Of a stretch of 60,002 bases of DNA, positions 15,791-23,189 are shown one piece after another. Under the pieces are notes generated by a model that saw nothing but the letters and a program-made list of their open reading frames with translations, did not search any database and was not told the DNA's origin. Where the stretch lies: NCBI RefSeq assembly GCF_000718305.1, contig NZ_JOFQ01000032.1:1-60002 (forward strand), in the 5' to 3' direction. The DNA comes from Streptomyces niger. GTDB taxonomy: Bacteria > Actinomycetota > Actinomycetes > Streptomycetales > Streptomycetaceae. A program made the position numbers and the translations under genes. The number at the start of each line of letters is the position of its first letter. The stretch's first letter is position 1.

Positions 15791-16405
15791 TCAATGCGAC
15801 GACCAGGTGCCGGGCTGGCGCGCCACCTCGAAGATGCGGTCAACGGTCTCCGAGGACAGCACAGGTGTCATCCCTGACAGCAGGCGATCCAGCCCGGCAA
15901 CGTCGACGACGAGTACGGGTGGAGCTGAGTTCTTCACCGTGACTTTGGCAGCGTCCACGACAGCGATGACGGGCCGGACGGGCACTGGCACAGCGCAACG
16001 CCGAGCGAGGCTCTTCTCTACACGCTGTGCCTCGTGCTGACTGATCGCGATGTGCCGGGTGGGAGCCCGGTTCACGGTGATGGCGTGATCTCCGTACCAG
16101 ACTGTCTTGCCCTTGTGCCGCTTCGAGTTGATCGTGAAGACGCCGGCCGGGCCGATAGCCAAGTGATCGATGTCGGATCCGCTCGCCCACTGGATGGCGT
16201 GCAGGATATGCCACTCGCGCGAACGTAACTTGTTGAGCCGTCGTGCTGTGGCCCGCTCTCCGATCAGGCCATCCGTCCAGGAGCGGATCTCAGACTTGGG
16301 AGACAGCCGGGCGATCATCCGCTTGAAACCGTTGGGCTCCAGATCCCGGATCTTGCGGCGTACCGCGGCACCCGGTCTATTCAATGCCAGATCTTCGTGC
16401 ATCAT
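15791..16405 (-). CDS. NERD-domain protein
   Basis: 204 aa. SDIDHLAIGPAGVFTINSKR (about 77-96) is the core of the nuclease-related domain, with acidic and lysine residues equivalent to the D...xxK nuclease pair. The segment WTDGLIGERATARRLNKL ahead of it is the usual NERD lead-in. It faces the GntR gene with only four bases between the stop codons. A DNA-processing or defence role is plausible; activity is not shown. Confidence 0.83.
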   Translation of the reverse strand: MMHEDLALNRPGAAVRRKIRDLEPNGFKRMIARLSPKSEIRSWTDGLIGERATARRLNKLRSREWHILHAIQWASGSDIDHLAIGPAGVFTINSKRHKGKTVWYGDHAITVNRAPTRHIAISQHEAQRVEKSLARRCAVPVPVRPVIAVVDAAKVTVKNSAPPVLVVDVAGLDRLLSGMTPVLSSETVDRIFEVARQPGTWSSH

Positions 16406-17602
16406 CCCTGCCTTCCTGCTGATCAGTTACGGCAGTCAGAGCAGCATGCGTACGGCGCCACGACAAGACGGCGTTGGGCGGTGGGGAAGGGAGCTGTTAC
16501 AGGTTTCTCTACCTCATCAAGCTCCCCACCCTGCGGGCGGGGAGGAGGCGGGCGGGGCCACTCTTGGGGCTCTCGCTGAGGGGTGCCGTTCCCTGCCGGG
16601 CCTACCTGGTGCCGATCACCGGGGCTCGCCGTTGAAGCCCGTGGGCATCGATCACGGCCAGCATCCGTCACGAACCTTGTCGGCCGGGAGCTCCGCGAAG
16701 GCCCTCCGGAACCGCGCGGCTTGCGGCTTTGGCCTTGCGGGGGCTCTTGCCTTCGGCATCCGGCGCGCAGGCCAACGGCTTGTCCAGCCGCCGCTACGAA
16801 TCACACCCCACCGGCCCGTCACACGGGCCGGCGCGGGCACGGGGGCTCGGGCGCCGCTCCTGCCTTCGGCCCGCTCCGCCCGGCCCCCGGCCCCGCGCCA
16901 CCGAAGGATGCCACGGGGTAATTCGCTTCACGCTTTGTCCCGCCCAAAGCAGCGCCGGAACGAGCAGCCACCCCACCGGCCAACGCCCCCACCGGCGGAT
17001 CCCAGGGCCATCACGGGCACCCACCACCAGGTCCAGGGGGAGCAGCCAGAGTACGCCCGCGGCTCAGGGCGTGCCCATCGGGGAGCCCCGGGGGCGGCGA
17101 GAAGAGTGCAGGTGGGAAGTGGTGAGGGTGGGCGGAAGCGGTGAGCGGTTTACGTGCCAGGCGCGCTGCCGACTGCCCCATAGGCCCTAGTTCTGAGAGA
17201 AGGCGGGCTACGGGAGGGGTGGGGTCGGGGCGGCCGAGCAGTCCGGGCGAGAACGCCGGCATGGCGCGGGCCGCCGTACCGCCACCGTCACGGATGCACC
17301 AGCGTGAGCGGACCGGACGCCGAGTACGTGGCTGAGGGGGAGCACCTGCTGCCGCGATGTGGCGAAGGTCCGTAGGCGTTCCACTCGACGCGGCGCCGTC
17401 GGGGCCGAGGAGCGTGTCGCGCCTAGAGTCTTTTGCACCACCCCGCCGCGGGCGCCACTCCCAGCGTGTCAGCGGGCCGCACCACGACGCGCGGTCGAAG
17501 GGAGTTCTGTTCTGTTGCCGTGATGTGGCCAGGCCCGTCATGGGTGCATTCACTCAGGACAGGCTCTCACAATGCACCGTTTCTATGCCTGCGATCTTCT
17601 TC
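16406..17602. other. 1.2-kb non-coding island, candidate origin or clt locus
   Basis: No frame here shows a domain, a good ribosome site or consistent codon bias. It contains repeated GGCTT/GCCTT-type short motifs around 16720-16770, a 9-bp perfect hairpin with a three-base loop (CCGGCCCGT / ACGGGCCGG, 16811-16831), and several G-rich runs near 16530. In pSAM2-like elements the origin and the cis-acting transfer locus (clt) lie in such regions. The assignment is inference. Confidence 0.4.
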
Positions 17603-18106
17603 TCATCCGTCCAACAAGCTCCGACAAAGCTCGGTGAACTGCTCAAGCAACTCTTCGGCTTCGTCACTAGCGGACCTTGCACGATCCCAGGACTCGCCTC
17701 GCCGCTCGACTGGACCGTCATACGCCACTCGCAACAGACGATGCCAGAGGTCGAGGCGGAAGGAGATATTAGTGGTGAGATTACCGATCTCTTGTGGCCC
17801 CTCTAGTGCTACAAGTGATGCTGCCTCTTCAGCTAGAGCAGCGGCCGTTTCCAGGTCATCGATGAGACTTGTCACTTCAGCTTCAGAACGTTGTGCGGAC
17901 TCATGGGCCACTGTCCCGATTCTGAGCGCTTGCGTCGCCCGCGTGATGAAGGCGCTGTACGCGTCTCTGCGCACCTCCCGGCGCCATTGTTCGTGCTGGT
18001 TTCGTCTTTGATCGCGACCAGTTAGACGCGCAGCGCCTATGGTGCCTACGACGCCGATGAGCCCACCGACGACAGCACCGGCGAGCGTGAAGGCCCCTTC
18101 GCTCAT
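17603..18106 (-). CDS. membrane-anchored protein, paralogue A
   Basis: 167 aa. One N-terminal membrane helix (LAGAVVGGLIGVVGTIGAA) is followed by RLTGRDQRRNQHEQWRREVR and RDAYSAF, then a largely helical cytoplasmic part containing LVALEGP. It is clearly homologous to the protein at 19392-19937. AAGGAG six bases ahead of the ATG at 18106 decides the start; an in-frame ATG at 18133 lacks one. The function is unknown; it is cargo of the element. Confidence 0.72.
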   Translation of the reverse strand: MSEGAFTLAGAVVGGLIGVVGTIGAARLTGRDQRRNQHEQWRREVRRDAYSAFITRATQALRIGTVAHESAQRSEAEVTSLIDDLETAAALAEEAASLVALEGPQEIGNLTTNISFRLDLWHRLLRVAYDGPVERRGESWDRARSASDEAEELLEQFTELCRSLLDG

Positions 18107-18214
18107 ACTCTGCTCCTTTCCGGTAAATGACATTGGCGGAGAGGAGACTGACCAGCAGCTCCAATGGTTGTCTTAGCGAAACCTTTGTGGGCCTCGTGCG
18201 TCGCCAGTTGCGCT

Positions 18215-18568
18215 TCAGACCTCGAACCACGTGGAGAGCACGCCGGCAGCCGTGGCACAGACCACGCCGAGACCGGCTAGGACAGCCGGCATGCTGATGT
18301 CCGGCACCGATTGCTTGAGCAGTTCCAGCTGCAGGCGCTCACGGCTGTACATCACGTCCAACCACGTTCCTTCGGGGGGAAGGTCCCGGGTTAGCCGAGC
18401 GCTCTTTTCTTCGTCGGAAAGAGCAGAGTCAGACATGACCTGATCAACCAGGTCGAGCTTGACCTGAAGTTGGGTCCGTCGGTCCCCGAAGGCTCGCCAT
18501 ATGTTATAGAGGCCAACAGCAGGCAGCACGCCACCCAGCACAGTAAGAACAGTGACTATCCACTTCAT
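18215..18568 (-). CDS. two-helix membrane protein
   Basis: 117 aa. Hydrophobic helices at both ends (WIVTVLTVLGGVLPAVGLYN and MPAVLAGLGVVCATAAGVLS) enclose a charged ~60-residue segment. The ATG overlaps the stop of the upstream 145-aa gene (ATGA), so the two are translated together and may form a complex. No family is recognised. Confidence 0.65.
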   Translation of the reverse strand: MKWIVTVLTVLGGVLPAVGLYNIWRAFGDRRTQLQVKLDLVDQVMSDSALSDEEKSARLTRDLPPEGTWLDVMYSRERLQLELLKQSVPDISMPAVLAGLGVVCATAAGVLSTWFEV

Positions 18569-19002
18569 TGGCTAGCGCGTCTCCCACCCAGTGACACTTG
18601 GTGTCGTTCTCGCTTTAGCTGCGCCAAGAGTGATGCTGCCGTTTCATCTGTGATGGGCCACTGATTCGGGTCCCACTGTGGCTCGAAGTAGGGTTCCAGC
18701 GCTGCAAGCTCTCGGCGCATCTCGTGCATGGCTTCCGCCAACCGATCGAACCCGCGAATAGCAAGCTCCGCGTTGAAGTCGGCTGCACGTTGCGGGTCTG
18801 GCCCAAGCTCGCTTGGAGCCACGTGCCGGGGGTAGTGCCGGGCGAAGTCCGCTGCCTTGACGGCTGCGATGGCCCGGTCAAATGCCTCGCGTCGAGCTGT
18901 CTGCCAAGACTGACGGCGGGTCCCCCAGGGGTTTAGGAAGGCGCCTATGGCCACGCCAGCGAGCGCGAAAATTGGTGCTATCCATGGCGTAAGCCCGGCC
19001 AT
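18565..19002 (-). CDS. membrane-anchored protein related in layout to paralogues A and D
   Basis: 145 aa. An N-terminal membrane helix (PWIAPIFALAGVAIGAFLN) is followed by PWGTRRQSWQTARREAFDRA, the same helix-then-basic (R/Q)xxW...RREA pattern as the proteins at 17603 and 19392. The rest is polar and helical. It overlaps the 117-aa gene by four bases. The function is unknown. Confidence 0.65.
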   Translation of the reverse strand: MAGLTPWIAPIFALAGVAIGAFLNPWGTRRQSWQTARREAFDRAIAAVKAADFARHYPRHVAPSELGPDPQRAADFNAELAIRGFDRLAEAMHEMRRELAALEPYFEPQWDPNQWPITDETAASLLAQLKRERHQVSLGGRRASQ

Positions 19003-19287
19003 TTGAACCCCCCGATCGTTCTCCTGCCGCAGATGGAGGGTAGCTCCTCGACTCCACGCTTGGGTCCTCTCTGAGACGTCCGAGGTCGCTCAGCAGCGGA
19101 TAACGACGACCGGTGACGGCCGTGCCCGGCGTCAGCGGTCCGTGCTCAGGCCAAGGAAAGCGCAGGTCGGCAAGATCACTAGCAAGCCTCAGGGCAAGAA
19201 GCTGCGGCCCCGTGCCCCTTCCGTGCCCGATCGGTCGGGGAACGACGGGGAGTCGCAGGCACTGACAGGCAGCGCTCAAAGTGGAAG
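19003..19287. other. gap with no gene seen
   Basis: This stretch separates the 145-aa gene from the tRNA-Ser remnant and its terminator. I see no supported frame. The promoter of the leftward 145-aa/117-aa pair should lie at its left edge. Confidence 0.5.
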
Positions 19288-19315
19288 GCCCCGACCGAAT
19301 TTGCTGGTCAGGGGC
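19288..19315 (-). terminator. terminator following the tRNA-Ser remnant
   Basis: GCCCCGACC (19288-19296) pairs with GGTCAGGGGC (19306-19315) with one bulged A. On the minus strand it lies eight bases past the tRNA 3' end and is followed by CCTTCCACTTT. The arrangement looks like an original tRNA terminator carried along with the tRNA fragment. Confidence 0.65.
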
Positions 19316-19323
19316 GTTCTAAG

Positions 19324-19385
19324 TGCGGAGGCTGTGGGATTTGAACCCACGGTGACGTTGCCGCCACGACAGTTTTCAAGGTTGT
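19324..19385 (-). pseudogene. orphan 3' half of a tRNA-Ser (TGA) gene
   Basis: Reading leftward: an anticodon loop CTTGAAA (anticodon TGA), a long variable arm typical of class II tRNA, a perfect T-arm (GTGGG TTCAAAT CCCAC), and the acceptor strand AGCCTCC with discriminator G, as expected for tRNA-Ser. The D-arm and 5' acceptor strand are absent: upstream is the end of the 181-aa protein gene. Elements that use tRNA genes carry such 3' halves as attP, so this suggests a second or former attachment site. Confidence 0.78.
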
Positions 19386-19391
19386 ACGAGC

Positions 19392-19937
19392 TTACTGCCC
19401 GCGGCTCAGGCCGCTGCTTGGATCGTCCAAAGCTTCGCGAGCCGTGCGCTCGAAGGCCCTCAGCGCCTCCCTGGCTTCTCCTGGCAGGCGCTCGTAGGGG
19501 CGTGGCGGAGGCGATGGAACAATCCCTTGCGCCGTCTCGTTGGCGAGACGCGAACGCCACTCACCGAGTGATCGTCCAACAGCGTCGGCAGCCTGCGCTA
19601 CGACCGTCGGGCCCTCCACGACAACCATGGAGCTGGCCTTGCTGAAGGATCCCTGCGACTCAGCAGCTGTCTGCAGCAAGTCTCGCACCTCTGAGGTAAG
19701 CGGTCCGTCTTCGGTTTGGCGTCTATGCACCGCATGGAGAGCTGCGAGGTAGTCGGTAGCTGCTGCGACGAAGGACGCGTAAGCCTCGCGTCGCCCCTGC
19801 CTGCGCCAATGTTCATGCTGAGACTGGCGCTGGATCCTCCCAGTGAACCGAGCAGCCCCGAGCGTTCCCACCGCGCCGAGCGCTGCGCCAACAACCGCCG
19901 CCACAGCGGCCACTACAGCCGTGTCCCCCGCATTCAT
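19392..19937 (-). CDS. membrane-anchored protein, paralogue D
   Basis: 181 aa from the ATG at 19937; the frame is open farther upstream but no membrane-family homology lies there. An N-terminal helix (VVAAVAAVVGAALGAVGTLG) is followed by AARFTGRIQRQSQHEHWRRQ and GRREAYASF, nearly the same as the protein at 17603-18106; both also share an EGP motif (VVVEGP). A helical cytoplasmic tail follows. It is divergent from the restriction endonuclease gene. The function is unknown. Confidence 0.7.
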   Translation of the reverse strand: MNAGDTAVVAAVAAVVGAALGAVGTLGAARFTGRIQRQSQHEHWRRQGRREAYASFVAAATDYLAALHAVHRRQTEDGPLTSEVRDLLQTAAESQGSFSKASSMVVVEGPTVVAQAADAVGRSLGEWRSRLANETAQGIVPSPPPRPYERLPGEAREALRAFERTAREALDDPSSGLSRGQ

Positions 19938-20239
19938 GGCAGGGATTGTGCCAGACGTGGATCTTCGGACGCTGGGGGGTGTGAAGGCCCACCGTGAGCG
20001 TTGGCGGAGCTGAGGAGCCACGCAGCTGACATCCGGCGCTGACATCAACAGTGGCGGACGGCGGGAGATTCGGACGGTTCACCACGCCCCATAGGTGGTA
20101 CGGCACACAGGCCCCGGCAGGAACTTACAAGGCAGTGATCAGTGCTGGTTGCCGGCATGGGCACCGCCCGTGTCAGTGGGTCCCTCTAGTCTCGGCGGAA
20201 GATCATCGAGACTGCATCATCCGGGGAGGGGCAGCAACA
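19938..20239. promoter_or_regulatory. divergent promoter region of paralogue D and the type IV nuclease
   Basis: 302 bp with no supported gene. An in-frame GTG at 20051 would extend the nuclease by 63 residues that lack family resemblance, so I treat this as intergenic. No clear -10/-35 pair could be assigned. Confidence 0.45.
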
Positions 20240-21541
20240 GTGGGTGGAAAGCTGCGAGTTGGCCAGGTCTTCCGCTACGCGAGCGGTAAGGACCCCAAGC
20301 CGCCTGCTGTGGACGGTCATCCCAACTTCTATTTCGCAACGCACTCACCGGGCCTCAAGCGCGCCTCGCTGGAGGCTGGCATCAATGGGATGGCCAAGAT
20401 CAGCAGCCCGGACGGTGCCCGCCGCCCCGCCATCCTGATCCGGTCCAGCCCCTGGAAGGCCGGCACTGAGCAGACGCCGTGGCATGACGTGTTCGACATG
20501 GATAACGGGCACGTTCGCTACTTCGGAGACCACAAGGCCGGCCAGAGTGCTGCGCCGGGCACCACCACGGGAAACGCAGCGCTGCTGGAAGCCTTCAGCG
20601 GGCATCAGGGGCACACCCCGGAGGAGCGAGCGGCGGCGACGCCCCTGCTCCTCTTCCGTTCCGTGACCCGCAACGGCAAGCAGAAGGGATACGTGGAGTT
20701 CTGCGGCGTCGGCGTCATCGAGCGTGCCGAGCGGCTGGTCCAGTGGGCCGGCCGGGAGCACACGACGTTCGTGAACTATGTCTACGACATCGCTCTCATC
20801 GATCTGACCGCTGAGGACGACGAGGTGGCCTGGGAGTGGATTCGCGCTCGCAGGGACGAGGGGGCTGCGGACTCGCAGGCTCTCGCATCGGCCCCGCGCG
20901 CCTGGCGGGAGTGGGTCAAGCATGGCAACTCTGCGTTGCCGAGGCTTCGCCGTCGCGTCGCGCGAGCCAAGGTGGCGAAGGTGCGCGATCAGCGTCCCCA
21001 GGTCGGCACTGCCGAAGCCGCCGACCTGGAAGTGATCTATAAGTACTTCGACAAGAAGAAGCACGACTTCGAAGGATTGGCTTCAGCCGTGGCCGCGCGC
21101 GTACTGCGCGGCAGCGGACACAGCTACCTCGAAGGCTGGCTGACTCGAAGGTCCGGAGATGGCGGCGCGGACTTCGTCGGGCGCCTTGATCTCGGCAGTG
21201 GCTTGGCCGGCACCAGTCTCGTGGTGCTGGGACAGGCCAAGTGCGTGAAGCCCGAGACGTTGATCACCGCGGAGCAGATCGCCCGGGTGGTTGCCCGCCT
21301 CCGGCGCGGGTGGATCGGTGTCTACGTGACGACCGGGGCCTACTCGGAGCCGGCGCAGACGGAGATGGTCGAAGATCAGTACCCGATTGTCCTGGTGAAC
21401 GGCGCCGACCTTGCCCGAGAGCTTCGGAGCATGGCCCGGGACGATCACGGCGGTGACCTGGTGGCGTGCATCGAGCACGTTCTGAATGGTCAGGCGACGG
21501 CCGTCACCAACCGGCGGCCGGAAGAAATCCTGCTGCAGTGA
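20240..21541 (+). CDS. AspBHI/MspJI-like modification-dependent (type IV) restriction endonuclease
   Basis: 433 aa from a GTG with GAGGGG upstream; an alternative GTG is at 20051. Residues 5-170 (GKLRVGQVFRY near the start, FYFATHSPGLKRA, PWHDVF, GYVEFCGVGVIERAERLVQW) resemble the AspBHI N-terminal domain that recognises modified cytosine. The C-terminal nuclease domain has GDGGAD (D311) and the QAK motif (Q332-K334) of the Mrr-like PD-(D/E)xK fold. Such enzymes cut DNA near 5-methylcytosine and act against modified phage DNA. It is the outermost cargo gene before attR. Confidence 0.8.
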   Translation: MGGKLRVGQVFRYASGKDPKPPAVDGHPNFYFATHSPGLKRASLEAGINGMAKISSPDGARRPAILIRSSPWKAGTEQTPWHDVFDMDNGHVRYFGDHKAGQSAAPGTTTGNAALLEAFSGHQGHTPEERAAATPLLLFRSVTRNGKQKGYVEFCGVGVIERAERLVQWAGREHTTFVNYVYDIALIDLTAEDDEVAWEWIRARRDEGAADSQALASAPRAWREWVKHGNSALPRLRRRVARAKVAKVRDQRPQVGTAEAADLEVIYKYFDKKKHDFEGLASAVAARVLRGSGHSYLEGWLTRRSGDGGADFVGRLDLGSGLAGTSLVVLGQAKCVKPETLITAEQIARVVARLRRGWIGVYVTTGAYSEPAQTEMVEDQYPIVLVNGADLARELRSMARDDHGGDLVACIEHVLNGQATAVTNRRPEEILLQ

Positions 21542-21672
21542 CCGACCTGTATCGAGGCTGGTCAGAGGGTGCGAAGTAGGCCGGGACCCGTGCCGGCCGG
21601 GTGACGCACTGCACGGGACAGCTGGGTCGTCTGTGGGCCGTGCGAGGTCGGCCAATGACGACAAGTGACGGT

Positions 21673-21761
21673 CGAGGGTGACGGCCCCCACCCTGCTCTC
21701 ACCTGGGTCGGGCTAGTTGATCTGCCACACTGGACGGACCATGCCTGCACCTGGAGAACTT
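21673..21761 (+). other. attR: right copy of the 89-bp repeat, supplying the rlmN promoter and start
   Basis: Ungapped match to 7159-7247 with 77 of 89 bases identical. The last 26 bases (21736-21761) are identical and contain the rlmN ATG and codons 1-7. The sequence upstream of this block therefore came in with the element and now acts as the promoter region of rlmN. Confidence 0.88.
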
Positions 21762-22847
21762 ACTTTTGTCGCGCCGCGGGGGGCCAAGAAGCCGCCGCGG
21801 CATCTTGCCGATCTCACGCCTGCCGAGCGCAAGGAGGCCGTGGCGGCGATCGGGGAGAAGCCGTTCCGCGCCAAGCAGCTTTCGCAGCACTACTTCGCGC
21901 GGTACGCGCACGACCCGGAGCAGTGGACGGACATCCCGGCCGCGGCGCGGGAGAAGCTGGCGGCCGAGATGCTGCCGGAGCTCATGAGCGTGGTGCGGCA
22001 CATCTCGTGCGACGACGACCAGACCCGTAAGACGCTGTGGAAGCTGTTCGACGGGACGCTCGTCGAGTCGGTGCTGATGCGGTATCCGGACCGGGTCACG
22101 ATGTGCATCTCCTCGCAGGCCGGGTGCGGGATGAACTGCCCGTTCTGCGCGACGGGGCAGGCGGGGCTGGACCGGAACCTCTCGACCGCCGAGATCGTTC
22201 ATCAGATCGTTGACGGTATGCGGGCGCTGCGGGACGGGGAGATCCCGGGCGGGCCAGCGCGGCTGTCGAACATCGTTTTCATGGGCATGGGTGAGCCGCT
22301 TGCCAACTACAACCGGGTCACGGGGGCGATTCGGCGGCTGACGGACCCGGAGCCGGACGGGCTGGGGCTGTCGCAGCGGGGCATCACCGTGTCCACGGTG
22401 GGGCTGGTGCCGGCGATGCTGCGCTTCGCCGACGAGGGCTTCAAGTGCCGGCTGGCCGTCTCGCTGCACGCGCCGGACGACGAGCTGCGTGACACGCTCG
22501 TGCCGGTGAACACGCGCTGGAAGGTGCGCGAGGTGCTGGACGCGGCGTGGGAGTACGCCGAGAAGTCCGGCCGGCGCATCTCCATCGAGTACGCGTTGAT
22601 CCGGGACATCAACGATCAGGCGTGGCGCGGGGACCTGCTCGGGAAGCTGCTCAAGGGGAAGCGGGTGCATGTGAACCTGATCCCGCTCAATCCGACGCCC
22701 GGCTCGAAGTGGACCGCGTCGCGGCCCGAGGACGAGAAGGCGTTCGTCGAGGCGATCGCCTCGCACGGGGTGCCGGTGACGGTGCGGGACACCCGTGGGC
22801 AGGAGATCGACGGCGCCTGCGGGCAGCTCGCGGCCTCGGAGCGCTGA
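21741..22847 (+). CDS. rlmN: 23S rRNA (adenine2503-C2)/tRNA A37 methyltransferase RlmN
   Basis: 368 aa. Radical-SAM enzyme that methylates C2 of A2503 in 23S rRNA and A37 in some tRNAs. C129xxxC133xxC136 (CGMNCPFC) binds the iron-sulfur cluster. [12 protein letters not shown] and the C-terminal GAC (C360) complete the catalytic set. Codons 1-7 and the upstream promoter are supplied by the element's right end. No strong Shine-Dalgarno is seen before the ATG (ACTGGACGGACC). The protein is full-length and appears functional. Confidence 0.96.
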   Translation: MPAPGELTFVAPRGAKKPPRHLADLTPAERKEAVAAIGEKPFRAKQLSQHYFARYAHDPEQWTDIPAAAREKLAAEMLPELMSVVRHISCDDDQTRKTLWKLFDGTLVESVLMRYPDRVTMCISSQAGCGMNCPFCATGQAGLDRNLSTAEIVHQIVDGMRALRDGEIPGGPARLSNIVFMGMGEPLANYNRVTGAIRRLTDPEPDGLGLSQRGITVSTVGLVPAMLRFADEGFKCRLAVSLHAPDDELRDTLVPVNTRWKVREVLDAAWEYAEKSGRRISIEYALIRDINDQAWRGDLLGKLLKGKRVHVNLIPLNPTPGSKWTASRPEDEKAFVEAIASHGVPVTVRDTRGQEIDGACGQLAASER

Positions 22848-22930
22848 GCGAGCGGGACGGCGGGCTCGGCCTGTCGCCCCCTGCCGGGCAGCGGGGCCTC
22901 GGAAGGCCGCAGGCGCGCTGGTACCGTGGC

Positions 22931-22974
22931 GTCGAACGTTCTTACCTCACCTGTGTCGAACGTTCCTACATCAC
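22931..22974. promoter_or_regulatory. two 20-bp direct repeats around GAACGTTC
   Basis: GTCGAACGTTCTTACCTCAC (22931-22950) recurs at 22955-22974 with two mismatches. Each copy contains the perfect palindrome GAACGTTC; centres are 24 bp apart. They lie where the promoter of the riboswitch transcript is expected, so they could be an operator. The binding protein is unknown. Confidence 0.6.
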
Positions 22975-22992
22975 CCATACCGCACACCATCC

Positions 22993-23093
22993 GACAGGGG
23001 AGCGCCACAGCGCTGAGAGTGCGAGCAGTGAAGCCGACGCCGCTGCCGCAGACCCTTGAACCTCGCCCGGGTCATTCCGGGTAGGAAGTTCGG
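22993..23093 (+). ncRNA. TPP riboswitch (THI element)
   Basis: Conserved THI-box elements are in order: GGGGAGCGCC at the 5' strand, GCTGAGAGTGCG, the ACCCTTGAACCT core, and the 3' strand ending GGGTAGGAAGTTCGG. TPP binding should lower expression of the thiamine importer downstream. The expression platform is the terminator hairpin at 23111-23152. Confidence 0.93.
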
Positions 23094-23110
23094 TCTCCTC
23101 ATGCTGTTGC

Positions 23111-23152
23111 GCCCCGCCCGCGGCACCGGTTCCTCGGCGCCGCGGGCGGGGC
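23111..23152 (+). terminator. riboswitch-controlled terminator hairpin
   Basis: GCCCCGCCCGCGGC (23111-23124) and GCCGCGGGCGGGGC (23139-23152) form a perfect 14-bp stem with a 14-nt loop, followed by CGCGTCTCTTCCTGG. It lies between the TPP aptamer and the ribosome site at about 23174. Confidence 0.8.
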
Positions 23153-23189
23153 CGCGTCTCTTCCTGGCCAGCCAGGAGGAATGAAACCA

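Larger units (their letters stand above)
7159..21761. mobile_element. integrated AICE-type conjugative element inserted at the 5' end of rlmN
   Basis: An 89-bp imperfect direct repeat bounds a block with the gene set of an actinomycete integrative and conjugative element: tyrosine integrase, excisionase, RepSA-like replication initiator, small transfer proteins, FtsK/TraSA-type translocase, SCO3933-family protein and a divergent GntR repressor. About 14.5 kb separates cdsA from rlmN. Cargo from 15.8 to 21.5 kb includes a NERD protein, small membrane proteins, a tRNA-Ser half and a type IV nuclease. All core genes look intact, so the element may still excise and transfer. Confidence 0.92.

Noticed and set aside
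16170..17553. Several open frames in the non-coding island, up to 324 aa
   Set aside because: They overlap in opposite directions, are low-complexity Pro/Arg/Ser-rich, and lack ribosome sites and recognisable domains.
19324..19385. Functional tRNA-Ser gene
   Set aside because: The D-arm and 5' acceptor strand are missing, and only three of five anticodon-stem pairs form.
20051..20239. Upstream extension of the type IV nuclease to the GTG at 20051
   Set aside because: The extra 63 residues do not resemble the family and the later GTG at 20240 has a purine-rich ribosome site; kept only as an alternative.
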